DNA of 64,000 nt from assembly GCA_947561585.1 (NCBI GenBank), contig CANNZV010000341.1, positions 124,001-188,000 of the forward strand, written 5' to 3'. The notes beneath the pieces are model-generated. The model was not told where the DNA came from. It saw nothing but the letters and a program-made list of their open reading frames with translations, and made no database searches. The position numbers and the translations under genes are program-made. This document shows positions 55,501-64,000 of the stretch, piece by piece. Position 1 is the first letter of the stretch. Each line of letters starts with the position of its first letter. Origin of the DNA: Caprella mutica (taxonomy: Eukaryota > Arthropoda > Malacostraca > Amphipoda > Caprellidae).

Positions 55501-57834
55501 GGTGAGATTATAGCTATTACTATTTTTGATATGATTTACTCTCGTTCCTTTGCTTTTGTCCCAACTCCAAATATCCTAAAAGCTCATTCTTTTAACTCTT
55601 ACAGATATTCAGACACTTCCTTTATACCTTCAAATATTCTCATCACCCCTTATTCATTTTCTTGATACCTTCATCCATGTCCCATTACCTAACTGAAACA
55701 ATTAACACTCTTACAAGTTTTTTCTAACCGTTCTTCCGCAACTCCTTCCCCACAATCAAGATGCCTTACAATAATTTCTAAACAATGACAGTTAACTTTG
55801 TTCCCCACATTACCTTGCATCCGTAGTTGTCCATGGCATAGTCGAAAGACCAGTCTCTGTTTATTCGAAGAGACACCACTATGCACTTGTCCCGTATTGG
55901 TTTGACAAACTTTTCCATACACACCATCATGTTACCGTCTACTCTTCTCTTTGTCAACATGGTGCCTCCGAATGCGTTCTAAATGAATGGGATTTATATT
56001 AGTAGAAACAATTTAAATAATTCAAAATAGTCTTTACAGTCAGAACTCTTAATTATGCTGTACGCCGAAGAGAGATAATTATGACTTTTTTTTAGCTCCT
56101 GTAAATAATGCAGTCAGCTTTCTGAAGTTTTATGAATTTCTAAGTTTCAATTGTGCGCATATTTTTGAATAACTAATTTTGAATAAAGTGATTGAGAAAT
56201 TGAATATGTTTAATTGCTTATTCTTTAATAAAACTTAATATCGACAGTTTCAATGATATATGACAGCATCATTTTTATGATCAATTTTGAATCTGATTTG
56301 ATGATGGAGAAATTAACAGGACGGTAATGGAACTTGACTTCCTTTTATTCTTGTTGAAAAGATTCACACATCTCTACCTCAAAAATAATAATAACATTAT
56401 AATATAATGAGTTTAAAGATTATATCAAATTGTCATAATAGTGGAATAGAATAAAAAGTGCTACAGATGGAAATGCTGATAAAAAACGATCACAATTATA
56501 ATTCAATCTTTTTTTACTGAGGAAATGAGTTTGGTTCCGTTTCAAGGTAATTCTATTATATTCTGTGACCAACAGATTTTATATAGTTACAGTTGATAAA
56601 AAAGGTACAGATGATGAAGGGTTACAGATCGGCCCAAGGTATAACAGCCCAGAGGTGGGCACAGTACTGCTACTTGAAGTGCGCGCTAAAAGCGGCAGCA
56701 GCTGTGCAATTTCTTTTTTCCAGAAGAACTAGTGTTTTCTCTTGCGCTACTGCGCTGCTGCTTCTTTTAAAATCAATAATGTTTTGAAGTTATCTGAGGA
56801 ATCTAAATACAAGTCGAAACATCGGGCCAAGATATAGTAACACCGGCCTTGCCTATCTTAGTTGCTCGGAAAGGCCTCTGACTGCTAAACGAAATATCAA
56901 TTTACCGCATCTTCGCATCCGCTTTCACCGCTGTAGAGGAAATCCTTGAACTCTTTATATGTTTCAATGGGTGGGTATGAGCACTTCTCCAACATTTTCT
57001 TGTATTCTTTCTCCGTGATTATTGGGTCTTATATGAAAAATACAAGAAAATGAAAAAAAAAAACGGTATTCAGTATATTGCACGAAGACATTGACGCCTG
57101 CAAATATGCTATCTAAGTTGTTTGAATAAAAACTGACCTAGTAACACCATGGGTATGCACAATTTACTTCCCAAATTGATCATTCGAGCAATTGATCATT
57201 CGAGCAATTGATCATTCGAGCAATTGATCATTCGAGCAATTGATCATTCGAGCAATTGATCATTCAAGCAATTGATCATTCGAGCAATTGATCATTCGAG
57301 CAATTGATCTTTCAAAAAATTGATCTTTCGTGTAATTGATCAATCGAGCAATTGTTTTTCAAGTAATTTACCTAGAATCTAAAAAGAGTGAATGCTATCT
57401 ATGTATATTGGTGTAGGGTAGTGAACCACTAATTCTCATTTTTCATACAAAAATTAATTATTATTCAATCGAATAGCCTATATAGAAATTGATATTGGCT
57501 TATGACTATGTTGTAAATATTTATATAGCTTAGATATCAATCTTATAAATGGTTTTCTTATATATAAGAATGAATTACTTTTTTTTTGTAATTAGAAATT
57601 CTACATCTGGTTATTAGAAGAAAAATATTAATACCTTGTAATTGCCTCAATACCTGATGGACGGCAAATATATTAATTTTTTGATATATCTTTATTTAGC
57701 TAAAAATAGATAAATTGAACACACCGATAAACACGGCTTCCGAAGCAGACAAGTTTTTGGTTACAGGTGACTGAACATATTTCCGTAAGATCTGATCGGA
57801 GCTAGTTCTACGCATGTGAGTCAGAACCATTAAT
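52547..57834 (-). CDS. FkbM/METTL24-like methyltransferase gene with a one-base frame break
   Basis: Six exons on the minus strand: 57834-57725, 57027-56906, 55978-55814, 54596-54481, 53490-53319 and 52713-52547 (stop TAA), all AG/GT. Phases join throughout if one base is missing in 54596-54481. About 284 residues are visible. Conserved landmarks are EKCSYPP with SGESGCED, then NAFGG, the SAM-binding neighbourhood CIVVSLRINRDWSFDYAM, VYSLDP, and YLKVDIEAAE near the C-terminal half. These fit metazoan METTL24-type proteins of the FkbM fold, usually secretory-pathway or membrane-anchored; the substrate is unknown. The 5' end with any membrane anchor is not identified. The frame break near 54524 and replacement of the usual Gly in the SxGI motif (here SLRI) leave open whether this is a gene with a sequencing error or a young pseudogene. 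A probable AATAAA lies at 52501-52496 (minus strand). Confidence 0.8.
53027..53246. mobile_element. Tigger-like MITE in the last intron of the methyltransferase gene
   Basis: Left CAGTATAACTCCTCTATAG after TA (53025-53026). The right inverse ends CTATAGAGGAGTTCTAC near 53246. Interior TAGAGTCCTGAGTAAG is matched by its inverse. Same family as 35458-35689. Confidence 0.8.
53618..53785. repeat. Small foldback element in a methyltransferase intron
   Basis: Inverted arms AAACTAGCGGATACAACAAA and the inverse ending GTATCCGCTAGTTTG, each followed by a CATAACGGT motif. The right arm continues into a block shared with 15170-15225. Confidence 0.7.
54600..55800. other. Intron of the methyltransferase gene
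   Basis: AT-rich with a pyrimidine-rich stretch (about 55140-55330 and 55550-55780). No exon other than those listed was recognised. Confidence 0.4.
55985..56900. other. Intron of the methyltransferase gene with a GC-richer patch
   Basis: A patch at about 56640-56760 begins CAGAGGTGGGCACAGTAC, resembling a hAT terminus, and is rich in GCGC and GCAGC motifs. No partner terminus was found. Confidence 0.4.
57177..57355. repeat. 16-bp minisatellite in a methyltransferase intron
   Basis: About eleven copies of CAATTGATCATTCGAG; the last ones are degenerate. Each unit carries the palindromes CAATTG and TGATCA. Confidence 0.95.
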
Positions 57835-58296
57835 CTAAAAAGAAAAAGTGATATTGGAAAAAGGGAAAATTGGAAATTCAAGGGAAAGTTATTTAACCCT
57901 AGAGAGGCCAGAAAAATGTATAGTATTAGAGACAAGACGGGCCTCTTACGCCCGCTCATAATTTCATATAGTTAAAACAAAGATATTATACTACAACAAG
58001 ATACACTACTCTCGACCATTTCTGTTTTAAAAAGCGCCATCTGGATTTGAAAGCAGGAACTATAGAAACAATAACATTTGGTGTTGATCATCACTTCGTT
58101 TCTATTTTATTTAGCTGTGTCTATTCTACCGACGTAAAGCTTAATTTTCCTGTAAAATAATCTTCATTAATGAAAGAATGAAATCTTCTCCGCAGTAAGA
58201 AGGAAATATTATTAAAATCCCCTGGAAACACTAATCAAATCGTCCAGGTAGGATGTCAGAGAAACGAAACTAGGATAGGAACCTATATAGTATATA

Positions 58297-58394
58297 CCCT
58301 GGGAAGAACTTCTGTGATGCCATATGATATTAAGAGGAGCATTTATCATAGAAGTAGATCAGAGAAAATATCCTAAATGGCATATTTCATAATA
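58297..58394. repeat. Relict head of the CCCAGGG-family element
   Basis: CCCTGGGAAGAACTTCTGTG, then GATATTAAGAGGAGCATTTA and CATAGAAG, parallel to the beginning of the element at 39738 (GGGATATTAAAGGAGCC and CATAGAAG). It lies directly before the 32-bp minisatellite. Confidence 0.5.
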
Positions 58395-59653
58395 GAGTCA
58401 CTGTGATGATGTACTATCAGAGAAAAGAGTCACTGTGATGATGTACTATCAGAGAAAAGAGTCACTGTGATGAAGTACTATCAGTGAAAAGAGTCACTGT
58501 GGTGATGTACTATCAGAGAAAAGAGTCACTGTGATGAAGTACTATCAGTGAAAAGAGTCACTGTGGTGATGTACTATCAGAGAAAAGAGTCACTGTGATG
58601 ATGTACTATCAGTGAAAAGAGTCACTGTGATGATGTACTATCAGAGAAAAGAGTCACTGTGATGATGTACTATCAGAGAAAAGAGTCACTGTGATGATGT
58701 ACTATCAGAGAAAAGAGTCACTGTGATGATGTACTATCAGAGAAAAGAGTCACTGTGATGATGTACTATCAGTGAAAAGAGTCACTGTGATGATGTACTA
58801 TCAGAGAAAAGAGTCACTGTGATGATGTACTATCAGAGAAAAGAGTCACTGTGATGATGTACTATCAGAGAAAAGAGTCACTGTGATGATGTTCTATCAG
58901 AGAAAAGAATCACTGTGATGATGTACTATCAGAGAAAAGAGTCACTGTGATGATGTTCTATCAGAGAAAAGAGTCACTGTGATGATGTACTATCAGAGAA
59001 AAGAGTCACTGTTATGATGTACTAGCAGAGAAAAGAGTCACTGTGATGATGTACTATCAGTGAAAAGAGTCACTGTGATGATGTACTATCAGAGAAAAGA
59101 GTCACTGTGATGATGTACTATCAGAGAAAAGAGTCACTGTGATGATGTACTGTCAGAGAAAAGAGTCACTGTGATGATGTACTATCAGAGAAAAGAGTCA
59201 CTGTGATGATGTACTATCAGAGAAAAGAGTCACTGTGATGATGTACTATCAGAGAAAAGAGTCACTGTGATGATGTACTATCAGAGAAAAGAGTCACTGT
59301 GATGATGTACTAGCAGAGAAAAGAGTCACTGTGATGATGTACTATCAGAGAAAAGAGTCACTGTGATGATGTACTGTCAGAGAAAAGAGTCACTGTGATG
59401 ATGTACTATCAGAGAAAAGAGTCACTGTGATGATGTACTATCAGAGAAAAGAGTCACTGTGATGATGTACTATCAGTGAAAAGAGTCACTGTGATGATGT
59501 ACTATCAGAGAAAAGAGTCACTGTGATGATGTACTACCAGAGAAAAGAGTCACTGTGATGATGTACTATCAGAGAAAAGAGTCACTGTGATGATGTACTA
59601 TCAGAGAAAAGAGTCACTGTGATGATGTACTATCAGAGAAAAGAGTCACTGTA
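58395..59653. repeat. 32-bp minisatellite (GAGTCACTGTGATGATGTAC)
   Basis: About 39 highly uniform head-to-tail copies of GAGTCACTGTGATGATGTAC plus TATCAGAGAAAA. Scattered variants (GATGAAG, CAGTGAAA, CTAGCAG, CTGTCAG, CTACCAG) allow internal blocks to be followed. No coding frame. Confidence 0.97.
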
Positions 59654-60009
59654 TTGAAATATTTATAGGAACAAAGTTTTCTAATTTTTTTTAATCTCAT
59701 AAATTAGCCATGGGAAAATTCATGTCTACACATTCATCACAATATCTACAATAATTTGAAATAATCAAATAACATTAAACTTTTATAATTTTACTGTACA
59801 AATTAATCACAGGTACAATTTTATTTGAGTTTACAAAAATATCCACTTAGAATTGGTAGAAATTATAAATATACTAGTACCTACAGTACCTGTTGGTCAT
59901 TCATTGAGAGTTTTATTAATATAATGGGTTTAAGATTATATTCAAATGCATACACATATAAACATATACAATTTATTTAATTTTTCAAATTAATATTTTT
60001 TACTCCTTA
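59654..60009. other. AT-rich intergenic region
   Basis: Nothing recognised. Confidence 0.4.
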
Positions 60010-60215
60010 AGGCTGATTCACACATCACCGATATCCGTCCGGCACGTCACCGGTCCCTTTTTTTCACTGAGGAGAGCCGGTACTGCGTGAATAGGTCCGT
60101 TGAAATTAAAGTAACGATATATTTTTTCACTGACACCGAATCACTGAGAGGAGAGTGACGGAGACGGACCACCGGTGACGTGCTGGACGGATATCGGTGA
60201 TGTGTGAATCAGACT
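60010..60215. mobile_element. 206-bp foldback MITE with TTA target (PIF/Harbinger-like)
   Basis: Near-perfect inverted arms of about 60 bp (CTGATTCACACATCACCGAT then CGTCACCGGT). Flanked by TTA at 60007-60009 and 60216-60218, the 3-bp target of Harbinger elements. GC-rich and highly paired. Confidence 0.85.
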
Positions 60216-60688
60216 TTAGAATGAAAACTTTTATATCTCCAATCAATTATTTTCATGTGACCCCGTAGTAATGATACTGCAGAAAATTATTAGTTTTTCT
60301 TTTCTATTACTGTTTCCTTGTTTTCTCTTATTTACACCAACTTTATGAGGCGCTGTTGATAGAATGACTGTATAACCAATTTTGTGACCCACGGACAGAC
60401 GGACGCGGATCTTATTATATACTATATAGTATAGATTTTCATATTATTTATATTACATTATATAATCTTACGTGATGACAAGACACAGGAGAATAAATGT
60501 CTTGAAAAAATGCAGTCCGATAAACATATTTGCAATTATAGGTTGGAAAATATTTAATTATTCTGTAATAGGAAAGTTAGATTAAATTAGGAATGTTAGA
60601 TTTTGATTTATTTTTCTAATGCAATTTATATGGAAAAAAATTGATTCATGAAAACAATTTCTAAACCACTTGATTCACTTCCCTTTGG
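60216..60688. other. AT-rich intergenic region
   Basis: A GACGGACGCGGATCTTATTA motif near 60395 resembles decayed mobile-element sequence. No gene was recognised. Confidence 0.4.
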
Positions 60689-60690
60689 TA

Positions 60691-60858
60691 CAGTAGAACT
60701 CCTCTATAGTGAATAACTTAGGATGTGAATAGATTTACTTTAGTCTGCTATAAAATAGTCTTCAGTTTTCTAAAACTGACGGCAAATCACCGCACACTAA
60801 AGAAAATTTGTCCACTATTCAAGCTTCATCCTAACTCATTCACTATAGAGGAGTTACT
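60691..60858. mobile_element. Tigger-like MITE (CAGTAGAACTCCTCTATA family), short copy
   Basis: Left end CAGTAGAACTCCTCTATAGT after TA at 60689-60690. The right inverse CACTATAGAGGAGTTACTAT is slightly truncated. Contains the paired TTTTCTAAAACTGA motif typical of the family. Confidence 0.78.
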
Positions 60859-61070
60859 ATAAATCCACTTTCCCACTAGCTGTCTTCATACTGAACTGAA
60901 TACAATACAGGCTAACAGCTATAATAATAAGCACACTTTTCTCACTAAAATAAGTGTTTCATTTTAGTACTCTAGAATCCACTTTCCCACACACTGCCTC
61001 GCAATAAACTGAATATAATTCAGCTCACAGCTAGTGAATCAAGATAATATTCTCACTAAAATAAGGACAA
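60859..61070. repeat. Tandem duplication of about 115 bp
   Basis: AATCCACTTTCCCACTAGCT to CTCACTAAAATAAG is repeated as AATCCACTTTCCCACACACT to CTCACTAAAATAAG with about 80% identity by eye. Confidence 0.75.
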
Positions 61071-61132
61071 GTGTTCGGGCATAATGAGCTAATAGATAAG
61101 TGGAGTATTTAAATGATGTCATTTGACACTGT

Positions 61133-62937
61133 CAGGGTGATGCAGTTGAAAATCAGGGTGATGCAGTTGATAATCAGGGTGATGCAGTTGATAATCAGGG
61201 TGATGCAGCTGATAATCAGGGTGATGCAGTTGATAATCAAGGTGATGCGGTTGATAATCAGGGTGATGCAGTTGATAATCAGGGTGATGCAGTTGAAAAT
61301 CAGGGTGATGCAGTTGATAATCAGGGTGATGCAGTTGATAATCATGGTTATGTAGTTGATAATCAGGGTGATGCAGTTGATAATCAGGGTGATGCAGTTG
61401 ATAATCAGGGTGATGCAGCTGATAATCAGGGTGATGCAGTTGATAATCAAGGTGATGCGGTTGATAATCAGGGTGATGCAGTTGATAATCATGGTTATGT
61501 AGTTGATAATCAGGGTGATGCAGTTGATAATCAGGGTGATGCAGTTGATAATCAGGGTGATGCAGTTGATAATCAAGGTGATGCAGTTGAAAATCAGGGT
61601 GATGCAGTTGATAATCAGGGTGATGCAGTTGATAATCAGGGTGATGCAGTTGAAAATCAGGGTGATGCAGTTGATAATCAGAGTGATGCAGTTGAAAATC
61701 AGGGTGATGCAGTTGATAATTAGGGTGATGCAGTTGAAAATCAGGGTGATGCAGTTGATAATCAGGGTGATGCAGTTGAAAATCAGGGTGATGCAGTTGA
61801 TAATCAGGGTGATGCAGTTGATAATCAGGGTGATGCAGTTGAAAATCAGGGTGATGCAGTTGATAATCAGAGTGATGCAGTTGAAAATCAGGGTGATGCA
61901 GTTGATAATTAGGGTGATGCAGTTGAAAATCAGGGTGATGCAGTTGATAATCAGGGTGATGCAGTTGATAATCAGGGTGATGCAGTTGATAATCAGGGTG
62001 ATGCAGTTGATAATCATGGTTATGTAGTTGATAATCAGGGTGATGCAGTTGATAATCAGGGTGATGCAGTTGATAATCAGGGTGATGCAGCTGATAGTCA
62101 GGATGATGCAGTTGATAATCAGGGTGATGCAGTTGATAATCAGGGTGATGCAGTTGATAATCAGGGTTATGTAGTTGATAATCAGGGTGATGCAGCTGAT
62201 AGTCAGGATGATGCAGTTGATAATCAGGGTGATGCAGTTGATAATCAGGGTGATGCAGTTGATAATCAGGGTTATGTAGTTGATAATCAGGGTGATGCAG
62301 CTGATAGTCAGGATGATGCAGTTGATAATCAGGGTGATGCAGTTGATAATCAGGGTGATGCAGTTGATAATCAGGGTGATGCAGTTGATAATCAGGGTGA
62401 TGCAGTTGATAATCAGGGTGATGCAGTTGATAATCAGGGTGATGCAGTTGAAAATCAGGGTGATGCAGTTGATAATCAGGGTGATGCAGTTGATAATCAT
62501 GGTTATGTAGTTGATAATCAGGGTGATGCAGTTGATAATCAGGGTGATGCAGTTGATAATCAGGGTGATGCAGTTGATAATCAGGGTGATGCAGTTGAAA
62601 ATCAGGGTGATGCAGTTGATAATCAGGGTGATGCAGTTGAAAATCAGGGTGATGCAGTTGATAATCAGGGTGATGCAGCTGATAATCAGGGTGATGCAGT
62701 TGATAATCAGGGTGATGCAGTTGATAATCAGGGTGATGCAGCTGATAGTCAGGATGATGCAGTTGATAATCAGGGTGATGCAGTTGATAATCAGGGTGAT
62801 GCAGTTGATAATCAGGGTGATGCAGTTGATAATCAGGGTGATGCAGTTGATAATCAGGGTGATGCAGTTGATAGTCAGGGTGATGCAGTTGAAAATCAGG
62901 GTGATGCAGTTGATAGTCAGGGTGATGCAGCTGATTT
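61133..62937. repeat. 21-bp minisatellite (CAGGGTGATGCAGTTGATAAT)
   Basis: About 86 copies of a 21-bp unit, CAGGGTGATGCAGTTGATAA plus T. Common variants are GAAAAT, GATAGT with CAGGATG, and ATGGTTATGTAG. A block of about 105 bp holding the TAGTCAGGATGATGC and GGTTATGTAG variants recurs at about 62090, 62190 and 62300, a higher-order unit. Because 21 is a multiple of three, long stop-free frames run on both strands; they are not genes. Confidence 0.97.
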
Positions 62938-64000
62938 AACATGATTATTTTACATGAATGTTTCCCACATACATGTTTTTTTAAATAATGTTTTTTTCAC
63001 CTAAATGATTTTTTACATAATATTTTTTGTATAAATGTTTTTTTCAATAAATTCTTTATACATACATTTTTTTTACACAAATATATTTTCTTACGCGTAA
63101 TATTTTTAGATATATATATTATTATCATTTATATTTTTTTATTACTTATGATAACCCATTAATTTTAATGGGAATTACACTAGTTATTAGATATTTTTTC
63201 ACATTCGTGTTACTGTTATATATTGTTTTGCTAAATTTACCAAATTAATGATTTTGATGATTTAACAGTAAAAAAAAAACACTGAAACAAATGATAATCA
63301 TTTTGATAGTCATATTTTGATAGGTGTTTTTAATAATAATCAATTGAAATTTCTACCAGGTATATAATTCCAATCTGGTAATTGTAGCTTTACCCTACAT
63401 TCTCCTCTCTTTTTTTGCATAATGTTATAATTAATTTATTCAGCTTAAATATGTATAGTTATTGTATATTTAATAGCAAAGAAGTTTCAGTGGCATTATA
63501 TAGCATTATATATAGGTTTTTATATGTACAATATATATTTATTTATTTGGTGTGTATTCCCACGGACAATCTATTTATAACTGTTTATTGAATTTCCTGT
63601 AGAATTAAATCGAATAGACTCACACAGAGTTCAGGTATCAAAAATCAATTGAAACAATTATTTATTCAATAATAAATATTTTCAATTATTTATTTCACAT
63701 AGCGAGCTATTGATTAATTAATTGTATTAATGAAATATAAATCGATAATTTATTGGAATATTTAGTAGATACATGCGTAGGTAGTAGGTACCCATCTCAT
63801 TAATATATAACTCTCAAAGATTGACACATGTTAAATATATATATTTTTGCACTATAGTAGATACATATGTACTATATGTATTCACAATTTTACATATGAT
63901 ACAATTTAATATACATAATAATTCAATCATACGGATGAGCAGCATGAGCTACATTTACAATTTTACATTGTTTTTTTAAGGCCCCCTGCCAGAAGAAGCA
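62938..64000. other. AT-rich right flank with T-rich degenerate repeats
   Basis: About 62950-63080 has degenerate repeats of the type TTTTTACATAAATG. The remainder is AT-rich, with TATATA-type simple sequence at about 63830-63900. No gene was recognised. Confidence 0.45.

Noticed and set aside
58395..59653. CRISPR-like array
   Set aside because: Units are contiguous 32-bp head-to-tail repeats with no spacers, in a eukaryotic context with introns; the same holds for the arrays at 57177, 61133 and 48425.
61119..62942. Open frames of 607 and 463 residues on the minus strand with QLHHPDY and INCITLI repeats
   Set aside because: They are produced by the 21-bp satellite, whose unit has no stop in several frames on both strands; there is no unique protein sequence, splice site or promoter.

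Overview
The window looks like nuclear DNA from an AT-rich, repeat-rich insect genome. The grounds are spliced genes with GT-AG introns, a chitinous-exoskeleton type secreted protein whose first coding exon holds only four codons, a nuclear gene for a mitochondrial ribosomal protein, insect-type LTR retrotransposons, and a dense population of TA-, TTAA- and 8-bp-target DNA transposons. A hemipteran or related order is plausible, but the sequence alone does not settle it.

Layout. 1-6142: an LTR retrotransposon of BEL/Pao type (456-6137, TSD ATTAA) that carries only gag. 6143-8372: a dispersed repeat present twice, the second copy split by a TTAA-flanked MITE. 8442-14170: an intact Ty3/Gypsy retrotransposon with apparently identical LTRs and one 1586-residue Gag-Pol frame. 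14.4-22.1 kb: a nested nursery of non-autonomous DNA elements, namely a hAT-like MITE family with CCAGTCTGCAG ends, a Mutator-like foldback element, and a roughly 4-kb imperfect palindrome whose two arms serve as each other's empty site for later insertions. 22.4-23.6 kb: a decayed DD37D (maT-type) Tc1/mariner transposase. 24.45-26.83 kb: five exons of the mitochondrial ribosomal protein mL46 gene (plus strand, first exon not found). 29.82-32.32 kb: a three-exon secreted cuticle-type protein gene (minus strand) with a TATA box. 32.5-52.5 kb: no conserved gene seen; the stretch holds MITEs, two mariner relics in opposite orientation, two tRNA-derived SINEs, AT-rich repeats and two GC-rich minisatellite arrays. 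52.55-57.83 kb: six exons of an FkbM/METTL24-like methyltransferase gene (minus strand), with a one-base reading-frame break in one exon. 58.4-59.65 kb and 61.13-62.94 kb: long minisatellites of 32-bp and 21-bp units.

The three host genes are independent and form no pathway. The main biology of the window is how its repeats are built. Several MITEs have internal or terminal segments that have expanded into tandem arrays, and internal paralogues or palindrome arms preserve pre-insertion sites, so insertion boundaries and target duplications can be read directly.
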